The position numbers and the translations under genes were made by a program. A stretch of DNA of 64,000 bases from Apostichopus japonicus. Lineage: Eukaryota; Echinodermata; Holothuroidea; Aspidochirotida; Stichopodidae. Shown here piece after piece: positions 52,901 through 63,907 of this stretch. Every line of letters starts with the position of its first letter. Position 1 is the first letter of the stretch. The DNA lies in contig NC_092564.1 of the NCBI RefSeq assembly GCF_037975245.1, positions 8,469,984 through 8,533,983 on the forward strand. The letters run 5' to 3'. The notes under the pieces were generated by a model. That model ran no database searches. It saw only the letters and a list, made by a program, of their open reading frames with translations, and had not been told where the DNA came from.

Positions 52901-55900
52901 TTACTTAAATGAAGTATTACTACCCCTTTTCGTGGTATTACTTAAATGGTATTACTTAAATGGTATTACTTAAATGCGTTATTATGAATGATTTAGAAAC
53001 CCAAATGTGTTATTGCTACCTCATGTTACGGGCATAAGTATGAGTACTACTAGGACAACTAGTTGTGTAACTGCTAAATCATATTATTGGCATCATTATG
53101 AGTAATACTGACACCTAGCTGTGTAACTGCTAACTCATATTATGGGCATCATTATGAGTAATACTAGGACACCTAGTTGTGTAACTGCTGACTCATAATA
53201 TGGGCATAATTATCAATAATATTAAGACACCTGCATGCGTTACTGCTTACTCATGTTATGGGCATCATTATGAATAATATTAGGACACCTATATGTGTTA
53301 ATGCTAACTCATATTATGGGCATCATTATGAGTAATACAAGGACACCTAGTTGTGTTACTGCTGACTCATATTATGGGCATAATTATGAGTAATACATGG
53401 ATGCCTGGAATGCGTTAATGCTAACCCATATTATGGGCATCATTATGAGTAATACTAGGATACCTAGTTGTGTAACTGCTAACACATATTATGGGCATAA
53501 TTATGAGTAATACTTGGATGCCTGGAATGCGTTACTGCTTACTAATATTATCGGCATCATTATGAGTAATACTAGGACACCTGTATGTTTTAATGCTTAC
53601 TCATGTTATGGGCATAATTGGATGTGTTACTACTAACTCATGTTATGGGCATAATTATGAATAATATTAGGACACCTGGATGTGTTACTGCTAATTCATG
53701 TAATTTGCATAATTATGATTAATCCTGGAATACCTGGAGTAGATTCAGTTTTGCTGGAAGACAAGTCAACACTTCTTGGAGACTGGGTCAAATTGAAGCT
53801 ATCTTCGAAGGTCACACCTGCAAGAAAGGTATTTAAAATGTTTGTAAAATCTTTTTTGAAAGAGAATAGATCTGATCCACAGAATACAGATCTATGTAAA
53901 CTGTAGCAAAGCTAAACAAAGGATGGGATAGGTTCACTGCAAATCTAGTAAAAACATGATTTACTGTATAAATTACAGACATGATTCATAAACAACAGAT
54001 GTGAAACATAAACTATGGATTCTGGATATGGTTCATAGACTATGACCTTGCTTCATGAACTACAGATGTCATCCATAAAGTGCACATGTGGCTCACAAAC
54101 TGTTTTTTATATAACTCAGAATATGGTAAGTAAATGGGGTTAGGAAATATGTACACTTTATTTACATGGAAATAGAAAATGGCTGCTAAACTCATCTCAA
54201 TGGGAACTAATGTTCTCTAATACACAGCATCATCTTTTGATTCCAGCTGGTAAACCATAGTGTACATGCACTTTTAAGAGGGTTTTAGAGGTTGGTCTGC
54301 AGTTTTCCAAACCTTCTTATCTTAATATGTGCTATTGCAACTGATCACACTGAGTGTTTTCATTTTCTCAACATAATGAAGGTTAATGTGCAAGTAATTA
54401 TTGAATTTGATTCAATCCCTGAACATCTTGTTACCCAAAAACATTTTCATTTATAGTGTGCAACACATTAAAAGTATTACTTATTGCAACTGATCACACT
54501 GAGTGTTTTCATTTCCTCACCATAATGAAGGCTAATGTGCAAGTAATTATTGAATTTGATTCAATCCCTCAACATTTTGTAACCCAAAAATATTTTCTTT
54601 GTAGAGTGCAACACATTAAAAGTAAATTTCAATGTTGTTTTAACAAGCTATTGCAAGTGATCAGACTTAGTGTTTTCAATTTCAAGGTTAATGTGCGAGT
54701 AATTACTGAATTTGATTCAATCCCTCAACATTTTGTAACTTAAAAACATTTTCATTGTAGTGTGCAACACATTAAAAGTAAATTTCAATGTTGTCTTAAC
54801 AAGCTATTGCAACTGATCAGACTTAGTGTTTTCATTTTCTAACCATAATGAAGGTAAACATGCAAATAATTACTGAAATTGATTCAATCTCTCAACATTT
54901 TGTAACCTCAAAACATTTCATAGTAGTGTGCAACACATTAAAAGTAAATTTCAATTTTGTGTTAAAGTGATATTGCAACTGATCACACTTAGTGTTTTCA
55001 ACTTCTCACCATAATGAAGGTTACTGTGCAAGTAATTACTGAATTTGATTCAATCCCTCCACATCTTATTCCCCAAAAACATTTTCATTCTAGTGTGCGC
55101 AATACATCAAAAATAAATTTAAATGTTGTCTTATTTTATTTTGGTACTTGAAATGAAATGTAACTCATCAAGCCAATGACCTAACATTATTGTGGGATTT
55201 TTATATACAGATGAGACGTCAGGTTATTTTAAATGTATGACTTGAAATGCATTCCTGATTACATAATTTGATATACTAGTGCTAAATATTCAAGATTTTT
55301 GCATAGAATGATGTACATGCTATAGGCCTATACCATGGCAATGCCTTACCTCCAAATATAAAGTACGAGGCAGACATACACAAACTAGTGCTCTGTTTAA
55401 AGCATGTTTTGGAATAAATCAAACCAATAAGATATTAATGAAAACAACAACATTTTGTTCACTACAATGACAAACATCTGTGTCAATGTCCTGTATCAAA
55501 CATCACTTATGCTTTATATATGGACAGAAAATCTTTATTGCCAAGCATAATTATTGTCAAATTGTGTTCTAGCACAAACACAGTTTTATATCATTATTAA
55601 GAAACAGAAGTTCAAAGCATGTCCTTGAGCATGCATAATGAGTCTTACATCTTAACAACCCACCACCTGTAGGTGATCATAAACAAGCCTGTGTCCAACG
55701 AAAATCAAAACTTTAATTTGCTAATGTTTTGCAAAGGGGCTAATTCCTGTGGAAAAGGAGGTACCCTCATCATAATGTGATTGTACGGAACCTGTCAAAA
55801 TAGAAAGCAATGATCTAGGCAAATGGCTTGGGCATAATAGAATTCATTGAGGCTTTATAACAGCTGTTTGAGCTTTGTCTTAATAACTTTTTGGTTTTCT

Positions 55901-58900
55901 TAAACAAATTCTTACCATTGCCATTCTGTTGGCTAGAGTTGTGGTTTGTTGTGCCATTAGTTTCTGCAATGTTTTCCAAAGGTGGACCAAAAATATTGGC
56001 CATGTCATCTCCATGATCCACTGGATCTGTGGATGATGTCCCTCCAAATGATTCCAGTTGGAACACAAACGGTTGCGAAGTGTTGCTGGATGTGGAACTT
56101 GTTCTTCCTTTAATCTATATATGAACATTCCAGAGGAAAAGAGTAAAAATGTAAAAATTCTTACAAATTGAAACTGTAATTGAAAAAACTAAACAGGATC
56201 AACATCAGTAAATGTGGTTGCAACAGACTGAAATGTGAATAAACCTGGTTATTAAGGAAATGATACTTGTCAACACTTTATGATGAAGATTCTGTTCAAA
56301 GACTATTATTATAATTTCCTTTGGGTACCAACTTATTTACGTGAGCACTTGCGAACTTTTGATGCATATAAGCATGTATGTTACGAGTAATGGAAGAAGG
56401 TCTGTGGAGGGAACAGTGATAATACAGTGATATTATATGTGTGTTGAAATGACACATTTTTAAACGAGAGGAGGAGTGAAGTTACTACTATGCACCCAGG
56501 CTTGATATGCACTGTATAGGTTGTAGCAAAGGTCCATCTGAGTGTATATCCAGACCTTAAACTTAAGATCTTAAGCAAACATTAGATTGTTTAGAATTGC
56601 ATTCAATAGAACCAGCAAGGAAACTACTACAAGACATACCAATGAATGAAACTAAACTAAAAAAAAAAATAACTTTCCACCTTGTTTAAATTACTTTTAG
56701 TTTATATTAATTGTTATAGTTAAATAAACTCTTTGATTAACTGTCTTTCTGCACCAAGTTGTCCCTATTTTATGTATATAACTATGAAACTGATAGTACC
56801 TATGATTACCAATCATGTGCAAGAAATGCCTTCAGCCATATACAGAAAAGTCCTTATCAGAATAAAGCTTTACATTATTGCCAGCAACAGTATCCCCACT
56901 TTCAGTTTTCATTGTAAATGTGCATGAGAATCTTTTGGCTAACATCTTTAAAATTCTTCAAACAGGATTGGAACTTTCACAGACTATTAAACATCTACAG
57001 AGTGATTTTTTATGACTAAAAATTGGGTTTCCACTGGTGCACATCCCATCCCCAACCCCTACTCCCCAAACCCACTCCCCCTCCCACAATTTCACTAGAA
57101 CATGACTGAAGCATGACACAGACTGTTGTGGGTTCTGATAACATCTACAAAATTCAGAAAACAGGACTGGAGCTTTGACAGCCTATGAAACATCTATTGT
57201 AATGTTGAAGACTAAACATTGAGATTTCAATGATGCACTTCCCACCTTCAACCCCCTTCCCCCCCCCCCACACTGAACCGAATCCCAATCCCCAGCTATC
57301 ATCCACTCCAACATAACTGCACTATGACACAACACTTATGACTTCTGCAAGACTTCAAAAGAAGGAGCGAATAACTCACCTCCTCCTCGTTATCCAAGGT
57401 TGATTCGATTCCGAGCTTCTCTTCTAACTCTGTTACTCTTGCCCTTAGGTTCTTGTTTTCTGCCTCTAGAGTGGTTATCTTTAATGAAAAGTCAGTGATA
57501 ACAAAATACACTGTTTTTTGACCTTTTTCTTTTCAAATTCAGATTTAAATTATCCCAGCTGGTCTGTGAGACTATCTGCCATCTGGAAATATCACTTCAA
57601 ATAGGGTGCTTTGGATGACGAAGTATGTCAAATTATTACCATACACTTGTCCACAAAATGTTGCATTCAAAGTGTCACCCAAGTTGTTTTGAAATGACAT
57701 TCAAATGCTGATAAATTAGATAAAGCATTGGTTGAATTAATACCCCCCTTTAGATGACTGACTATATTCTATAGATTCATGTTAGTACCACCTATCTCTA
57801 ACTTTCATGGTTCAGCAGCATGTTAAATAATTTGAGCTTATACATGCTTTGAATATACATACCTCTTGTAGGCCTGTAAATTTACATGCATGCAGCATCT
57901 GTATCATCTTTACCCCTAATCTGGTGCAGTTGTACAAATTGTTTCATATCCTTGTATAACAACACACTAGTCTAACCACTGGTGCATCATTTATACACGT
58001 TTTCTATTTTCCATGTAACCGTGCTACAGGTTACGATGCTTTCAGTGTTAAGTTGTATAGTAAACGCACTGAAATGTGAACTGTAAATTATACAGTTAGT
58101 ATAAAAACAAACTTGAAAGAACAGTGATGAAATTATTGAAACAAAGAGGGACTTTACACAGATATAATTTATTTGTTTGGTTTTTATGTTATCGGTATAG
58201 GCTGACAAGTGAGATTTGAACTATCCGCTATTGGCAAAAGCTAATAGTAACAATATCAGTGCAGCATTACCTCCACATTAATGCATCAATGAATATTCAT
58301 AAATGCCTAAACCAACTTTCTGTATACTGGACCAGTCTCGAATGCGATTCGAGACTGGTTGAGTGTATAGAGAGGAGAATTGCTTCAGGATCGAAATGTT
58401 AGACAAACACTGGTTTGTTGCCGTGGCAATCATGAAGTCATAATTAAAAGAAATAAAGACATGGTGTAATGTTGCCATGAGTATATGCATATATGTTTAT
58501 GGGCAAAGAAATGTTCCAAATTGCAAAAGAATACTGTACAGTGTATATAGCCTACTTGCAATTAGTTACAGCAGTAGTACTGTATATTTGTATTCACACA
58601 CACCCAGTCTCAATACACACTGTACGTACTTCTTAAATCATCCAGTTAGATACTTCGAGTAACATGAATGACTAAGGGATTAATTTTGAGCTTAATTTTG
58701 AGCTAGAGTCAATGTCAGCAACCTTATCGAGGTGCTTCAACAAAGTGTAAAGCGTCCAATGTTGACACTATAAGTATAACAGAAGAAACCTTGTCGCTAA
58801 GCCTAACAATAACGTTAGCACTACTACAGTACTAGTACTACAAGCAGTAACGACATGACTGACTAGGCCTAGCGATCTTTCAGACTCGCAATAACACTGC

Positions 58901-61900
58901 GGTTACTACAAGTCCAAACCTGTCGAACAATGGAGCTCGGAACCTCTTCAAAAACTGCTCATTCTCAGGCCCAGTAAACGTTCATTTGAACGGTTCATCT
59001 ACCGACCAGGGATAGACGAGTTCTACTCAAAAGAATGTTAGCAACAGACAACGTTGAGCTAGCCTAACTGTTGTAGCGTTTACGGACTTTCCAAAACACA
59101 CATAACTCAGCATCTGTTTATTGCGCAATTTGACCTGGTAGGTCAAAAAAAAGTTTAAAATGTTATCTTTCGAAATTGTTCATCTGTTCTTATTTAATTG
59201 TCATTTCCCTCCATTTTTTAGTGTTTGAATTGATTAAACTACCAAAATTTAAGACCAAACGACACTGCTTTATTCGTATTTTTTCACTCTTAATGTTCGT
59301 GGGAAGAAAATGTTGTTTTACATGAGGTGACTATTACGTCATTCAGGAAAAAGATCAAGGGAGGCATAAGGAGAATTGAATACAGATCAGCAAAAATATG
59401 CGAAAAAATGCCGTTTTCTAACAATTGTGAGGGTCATTTATGAATGGGGATTAAAAAGGAGGGTACCCGGTCTTAAATTTGATTTGAGACCTCTGATGAC
59501 GTCATCGAGAAGGGCAGGGCTATTGCCTCGGTCCGCTCAGCCTCCTCGATGACGTCATCATCGGTCTCAAATCAAATTTAAGACCGGTTCCCCTCGTATT
59601 TATCCCCTAAATATAGCACTCTTGATACTTCCCAATGTCCAACAATTGTCTTGGAATATTTTGATGTTAAAGCTGCAATTTTTGCTGTGTTTCTCTAAGA
59701 AAACCCCCCAAAACAAACCAAGGTACAGTACTGTACATATCAGGAAATTAATGCTGTTACTTCATCCATCAAAACTGAACAAGAAATTATCAAATATGAA
59801 TAATTTAAAAATGGGAAAACCAATGTAATACTGCTTTTTGGACCCCCAGTTTCTGGATTGGCATAAACACTCACTCATAAGGAATAACCACATAGGGCAT
59901 AACCACTTGTATAGCGATTATCCAATTAACTGTGAGTATTTATACTTGGCTCCGTCACCACGTTGCAGAGCTAGAGGCCCATGTGACATGAGACTTTAAA
60001 GGGTGTGAAGACTTGCGCACAAAGAAAAGTCTCATGCCGGTAATCTGACCTAGTTTCGAATGAGGTGTAACAGAAGTGTTAGACACCACCATCAATCCCA
60101 GAAAATACACACACAGCTTGCTACCGTCGGTAATTAGACACTAGTGTACAGTCGATACATACAGCTACGGTCAATACCCACAACACAGAGTACATAGCAG
60201 CGTGGACATCTCACGTTTAGATAAAAGATAAGGTATCACGTTTCATTACTGTCTGCATTTTGTAGCGACAAGAAGAAAACGTCATTTGCAAGCAACGGAA
60301 AGTTAACTTCTTCAGAGCGCGGCACACGGTTTGGGGCGAGTCTTCAATGCCTTTAAAAGAATAATTCTGTTGCTCAGTTTGTCACTGTTGCAGCAATAAT
60401 ACAACATGAAAAGCTCACCTTTTGTTGAAACTGTTTCAATTTTTTCATAGCTGATGTTGGGTCACTGTTGATAGTTTCCTTGTACTTTTGGTAAGCTAGA
60501 TCGAATGCTTGGCCAACTGTCAACGTGATATCCTCTGCTTGCTATAAAGAGACAAGATACATTGTTTCCATCAGACATATATAGACTTGGGTTAATTGTT
60601 ATCACACCCGACAAAACCATTCCGGCAAACCTATCAAAAATTAAGAAAGACACACTTTCATATAGGAAAATTAAATGTAATACACCAAAGATATCACATG
60701 ACTTCTTATTTTTGACCACTGTTTAGTGAAAGTAATCAGTAACTTTCTTAAACTCATGTAGGGAGTACATATCGAGTTCATCCACGCTTACTTTTTTGGG
60801 AGTTATCATGTATGCAAAGTGTTCAGTTGTAGACTTCTGTAGACCTTAACTGACTGTTCAGTTCCAGAGCAAACAATTGAATTCTGGTACTCAGTACAGC
60901 AGATCCACACACTATGCACGAATCCAAGCTTTATTATTATATGGAGGTACCAAGATTTGTTACCTCTAATGACTCTTAATGATTTTTGACTTCCACAGAA
61001 ACACAAGGGTTCTCATACTGAAGTTATCTAGCACTAAAAAATGGCTTTGAAGAAAACTATTTCTATAATAAGTACATGGCATTGAAATGGGGTTTTGCCT
61101 ACCAATGTAGAATATTTTTTATCTTTAATAGCTCTAAGTGCCACATTGCCTATCACAAGAATATTCTTTTTGGAAAGAAAACAGCATCTTACATAATAAT
61201 TACAAAGCTATATATCACAATATCACAAAGGACAACTATGAAAGGAGAAAAGCAACCTTAACCACCATCAACTAATATGATGGAGACTGGATTGTTGACA
61301 AAGCTCTCCCCCCCCCCCCCCAAAAAAAAGAGTTCATTCTGATTGAAAAAAAAAAACATTACCACATTTTGAATATATTCCATGAACTAAACTGAAGACA
61401 TGAGCGGGTCTAAATACAACACCAAAGGGCTACAAGTGCTTGACAGGGAAAGAACCACATCTTCTTTGTACTGGAGGAAGAAGGGGGAGGGGGTAAGATG
61501 TTAAGTCACCCAAGTGAGGGTCTAATCTAAGAGAAGTCCCGTCCCCCTTTGAGATGCTATAATGCAAAACGGTGCTACAATTTGTAGCTTTTGAAACAAT
61601 GTTGGAGAATATGGACATTTTAGGTTGTACTAATGTTTATAATATTTATGTACTGTAAACTGGAAATGTTTGTAATATTTCTGTCTACAAGTGACGGTGG
61701 GGGATGGGTGAGTATCCCCACCCCCAGAAGTATATATGGTTGTGCCCCTTATGTTTGCATAGTGAGTGACTTTCTTTACTCATTACTTTGTTGATATTCC
61801 CTGTATTTGTACATATTTAATGAAGGAAAATTACTGACTACCAATATTGATTTTTTTCAGTAGCAATACTGCTTATACCTTTAACGAAGTATTAGGAAAG

Positions 61901-63098
61901 GAAAGAGAAACTGAGAAATTGCACTTCCTTGTTGCACGATAATAAAATTGCAAAAGTCCCCTGTTATGACTTAATATTGTTAATTGATAGCCATTGTATC
62001 TCCCAGATGGTTGGTTGGTTTATCTTTAATGCATAATTTAAGGAATTCTCACAGTTGTGAAATCACTGACTGTTTAAAATATCAGTCAATTGGTTAAACC
62101 ATGAATTTTTCATATTGCAACAGAAATTTGTGAATTTTGGTCCTCTCTCATCCCAATATGTGATGTAGTATATATCATATCTGATATTTTGCATCATAAT
62201 ATTTAACCATTTGCTTGCCCTAAATAATATTGTCATGAATTTTTTAATTTGAATTTGTATCACTCCAGTTTCATCTGGTACCCTAGTTGTTTGTCATGGA
62301 TAATATACTCAACCTTTGGACTTTATGTAGCAACAATAATTCTGAAGCTGGTTACCATGGAAATAGTGAAAACTGTCACTTGAAATTGGATTACAGGTAC
62401 GATTGCAAATGCAGATCGAGCACAAAACAACAATTTCAGAAGAATCGATACTCTGAAGTAGTTAATATATTTTGGAAAAAACCATGACTGAACAAGTTGA
62501 AAATAATTTTTTTAAATATTACAGTGATGACATTCTGATATATGCCTATAACATGTTTGCAGTTATCACCATGGTCTTTTCTTTAATGTTTTGATATTGT
62601 AGAGATAACTCAAACTATTGATAGACTAAGGATTAGAAAGATCAAGGCAATTTAAGACATCTTTAATAGAATTGTTTATGAAATTAGTACTCACAGGTCA
62701 ACGGTGCAATTTACAGTAATTGTGGCACAAGCCAGGACTTTAACGGCACTACGACCATTTGGACATATGTTTAATTAATTGGCCATGAAAGGATGTCAAA
62801 GTCAAATTTATGCTTTACTTTAGACATCAATGCCATTTAGAGTAAAAAAAGTCAGTGTTTACATGAAAGTGCATATACGTTTTCAGGAAGTATTAAACAG
62901 GCTTAAAAATACGAGATGGCAAGAACCCTGTTCGACAATAGTACTGGACCATGGCCATACCGATTTTTCACTTTCCAAGACGAAACATTCGTGCGTTTGA
63001 GATAGATCATTTCTGGCAATAAAGGCGCAAATCTTCTTGTCCGATTTGTCATCTGCACAGTAGGAAATATGTTGTAACGGAAATGAGTGCAAGCTTAT
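49873..63098 (-). CDS. GULP1: CED-6/GULP1-type PTB-domain engulfment adaptor (3' eight exons, 5' end outside the window)
   Basis: Joined exons on the minus strand: 63098-62961, 60541-60419, 57478-57380, 56114-55916, 53817-53734, 52243-52157, 50865-50732, 49929-49873. They total 921 bases, or 306 residues plus stop. All junctions are GT-AG and phases agree throughout. The first two exons give ISYCADDKSDKK and ITLTVGQAFDLAYQKY, diagnostic of the CED-6/GULP PTB domain. A leucine-zipper-like coiled coil follows, then a Ser/Pro-rich tail with FEDSF, NPF and DPF. In known animals this adaptor links phagocytic and endocytic receptors with NPxY tails (CED-1/LRP1/MEGF10 type) to clathrin and AP-2 in the cytosol. 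The PTB start and initiator ATG lie beyond 64000. The tail is longer than in human GULP1, closer to invertebrate CED-6. Confidence 0.9.
50497..50700 (-). mobile_element. tRNA-derived SINE in a GULP1 intron
   Basis: Read on the minus strand, the head has an A-box-like TTAGCCCAGGGTTA (50693-50680) and a B-box GAGTTCGAGTC (50650-50640) about 30 bases apart, as in a pol III tRNA promoter. The body that follows is shared with 45481-45600 and contains small hairpins (GCTGACCGAAGTCAG, GGCTTATCCAAGCC). The acceptor-stem and T-stem pairings of a working tRNA are not preserved, so this is not a tRNA gene. Confidence 0.7.
50732..50865 (-). CDS. GULP1: GULP1-like exon with an NPF motif
   Basis: 134 bases, entering in phase 1 and leaving in phase 0, donor GTGAGT. 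It contains STNPFQDQGDW. NPF is the core ligand of EH-domain endocytic proteins (EPS15, intersectin). The rest is Ala/Pro/Ser-rich and ends GDLIFDPQ. A tRNA-derived SINE begins about 30 bp into the following intron. Confidence 0.85.
51707..52075. mobile_element. MITE-like repeat, copy 1 of two (GULP1 intron)
   Basis: About 369 bp, more than 85 percent identical by eye to 59995-60357 in the same orientation. It starts TTAAGGGTGTGAAGACTCGC and ends GCGAGTCTTCAATGCCTTTAA, so the ends are inverted repeats of about 20 bp with mismatches. TTAA or TTTAAA at the ends may be the target site. It is non-coding; the family was not identified. Confidence 0.8.
52157..52243 (-). CDS. GULP1: GULP1-like exon: proline-rich basic segment
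   Basis: 87 bases, phase 1 in and out, acceptor TATGCTCTCAG and donor GTGAGC. It encodes VLAPPPRPTRQKRRQPPPSL and then LGVTSPNNN. PPPRPTR and RRQPPP resemble SH3-domain ligands; a proline-rich stretch is also known in the GULP1 tail. A MITE-like repeat lies about 80 bp beyond the donor. Confidence 0.83.
53020..53725. repeat. 58-bp minisatellite abutting a GULP1 exon
   Basis: About 12 units with TATTATGGGCATCATTATGA, GTAATACTAGGACACCTAG and TGTGTAACTGCTAACTCA. Units are 55-60 bp and moderately diverged. The last units at 53640-53735 run into the 5' splice site of the exon at 53734-53817. Confidence 0.9.
53734..53817 (-). CDS. GULP1: GULP1-like exon with an FxDxF motif
   Basis: 84 bases, phase 1 in and out, acceptor TTTCTTGCAG. 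The peptide is VTFEDSFNLTQSPRSVDLSS and so on. FEDSF fits FxDxF, the AP-2 alpha-appendage binding motif. The donor (GTATTC) is weak and lies in the last degenerate unit of a 58-bp minisatellite. Confidence 0.8.
54330..55110. repeat. Tandem repeat of about 150-168 bp, five copies (GULP1 intron)
   Basis: Copies start near 54334, 54483, 54650, 54805 and 54973 with TTGCAACTGATCACACT. Each contains TTGATTCAATCCCT and GTGTGCAACACATTAAAAGT. It is AT-rich and non-coding. Confidence 0.9.
55916..56114 (-). CDS. GULP1: GULP1-like exon: Ser/Thr/Asn-rich linker
   Basis: 66 codons plus one base, acceptor ATATATAG and donor GTAAGA. The peptide is low in hydrophobics (TSSTSSNTSQPF, DPVDHGDDMANIFGPPL, HNSSQQNGN) and is probably disordered. 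It has no family motif of its own. The call rests on the phase match, the splice sites and the position. Confidence 0.82.
56941..57340. repeat. 200-bp tandem duplication (GULP1 intron)
   Basis: Two diverged copies of about 200 bp start AACATCT near 56941 and 57141. Both have AAACAGGA(T/C)TGGA(A/G)CTTT and a C-rich segment (CCCC tracts near 57045 and 57250). The second copy ends within about 50 bp of the coiled-coil exon. Confidence 0.75.
57380..57478 (-). CDS. GULP1: GULP1-like exon: coiled coil
   Basis: 33 codons, phase 0 at both ends, donor GTGAGT. It encodes ITTLEAENKNLRARVTELEE and then KLGIESTLDNEEE, with leucines and valines in heptad spacing. The same position in GULP1 carries the leucine-zipper region used for dimerisation. 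The small exon and its splice sites fit the neighbouring phases exactly. Confidence 0.88.
58331..58359. repeat. 29-bp perfect palindrome with 3-base loop
   Basis: ACCAGTCTCGAAT, GCG, then the exact inverse. TATAC and GTATA outside it extend the pairing. It is followed at 58384-58400 by AGGATCGAAATGTTAG, which resembles the GAAAC-containing part of the 44-kb fold-back. Confidence 0.8.
58680..59110. other. CpG-richer block in a GULP1 intron
   Basis: This 430-bp block has visibly more CG dinucleotides and GC than its surroundings and only short minus-strand open frames. It could be an internal promoter with an untranslated first exon for a short transcript, or an old element. Nothing decides between these. 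Confidence 0.3.
59446..59607. repeat. Fold-back element with arms of about 65 bp
   Basis: The left arm (59446 to about 59512) and right arm (about 59543-59607) are inverted copies sharing CCGGTCTTAAATTTGATTTG and GATGACGTCATCGAG, with a loop of about 30 bp. Each arm has the palindrome TGACGTCA, the CREB/ATF site. It lies in the intron after the PTB helix exon. Confidence 0.9.
59995..60357. mobile_element. MITE-like repeat, copy 2 of two (GULP1 intron)
   Basis: Starts TTTAAAGGGTGTGAAGACTT and ends GAGTCTTCAATGCCTTTAAA, same orientation as 51707-52075. It lies about 60 bp from the donor of the exon at 60419-60541. Confidence 0.8.
60419..60541 (-). CDS. GULP1: GULP1-like exon: C-terminal PTB helix
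   Basis: 41 codons, phase 0 at both ends, acceptor TTTATAG and donor GTGAGC. ITLTVGQAFDLAYQKY forms the long C-terminal helix that closes the peptide groove in PTB domains and is nearly invariant in CED-6/GULP. The exon ends LKQFQQK, leading into the coiled coil. A MITE-like repeat lies about 60 bp beyond its donor. Confidence 0.93.
60542..62960 (-). other. GULP1 intron between the two PTB exons
   Basis: AT-rich intron with a poly-C/poly-A tract at 61307-61328. No element or extra exon was recognised. Confidence 0.6.
62961..63098 (-). CDS. GULP1: GULP1-like exon: central PTB domain
   Basis: 46 codons, phase 0 at both ends. The acceptor follows a strong tract (TTCTTTCGTTGCAG) and the donor is GTATGG. 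The peptide runs from ISLHSFPLQH through ISYCADDKSDKK to HECFVLESEKS, matching the PTB strands where human GULP1 has HRISFCADDKTDKR and later CYVFDSEK. It is the first exon of the gene inside the window. Confidence 0.92.
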
Positions 63099-63763
63099 CT
63101 GCAACGAAAGAAGAAAAAACAATGAATTTTATTTAAAAGGGCTCAGAGTAGCTTTGCATTTGCCTAAACTGAAGTTATGAAAAATCTTAAAGTCTTAAGG
63201 GTCAAAGTCTCTCTCTCATCTGGATAAGAACCTTTGAAAACAGTGAACAAAACATGTTGGTTCATTTAAGGAGAGTTTGATAAACAAATATATCTTGGTT
63301 TGTCAAGAATGAGCAACCTTTGAATTATTAAAACAATAACATAATGGAAACAGGAAAACAGGATCACTGATATATAAAATACTGCAATTAACTTACGGTA
63401 CAGAATCTCACAAATATCATTCATGTAGGAACCCATGTACCCTCAGTATTGCTTCAACAAATATTGGGTGCATTTAATGGATTCAAGTTTAAGTCAGTTA
63501 GACACACTTAAACCAAATTTCTGCAGTAGTATTGGATAACTGAAACAACAGAGTACAGTTGCACCTCAAGAAAATATTGTAGGTTGCTGAGATCGAGTCA
63601 ATATATAATAGCAAGGGTTTAAATTTATCTTGCCTTCTTTATTAACATATATCCAAAATAGTACTATTCTCTAATGATGTTACTGATCTGGTACAGCAAT
63701 GACCAGTCAATTGTTATACCCCCATAGGTGACAAACAACTCATATTTTATAGAAAATGTTCTT

Positions 63764-63907
63764 CTAAACAGATGGAGGGCTGTCCCTGATGAAAATACAT
63801 CCACTGGTTGGATGACTACAGGTGAATGTACCTTTAAACTGATAGAGGGCTGTCCCTGATGAAAATACATCTACAGTACTGGTTGGATGGCTACAGGTGA
63901 ATGTTCA
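63764..63907. repeat. 70-bp tandem duplication
   Basis: Two copies share GAGGGCTGTCCCTGATGAAAA, ACATC and GGTTGGATG(A/G)CTACAGG, starting near 63764 and 63835. They lie upstream of the first visible GULP1 exon, in an intron. The rest of 63099-64000 shows no PTB-encoding exon. Confidence 0.85.

Noticed and set aside
53682-53906. 74-codon plus-strand frame
   Set aside because: It is the antisense shadow of the minus-strand GULP1 exon at 53734-53817.
55880-56128. 82-codon minus-strand frame starting MFIYRLKEEQ
   Set aside because: It is the wrong frame of the GULP1 linker exon. The frame set by the neighbouring exons is the one with FQLESFGGTSS.
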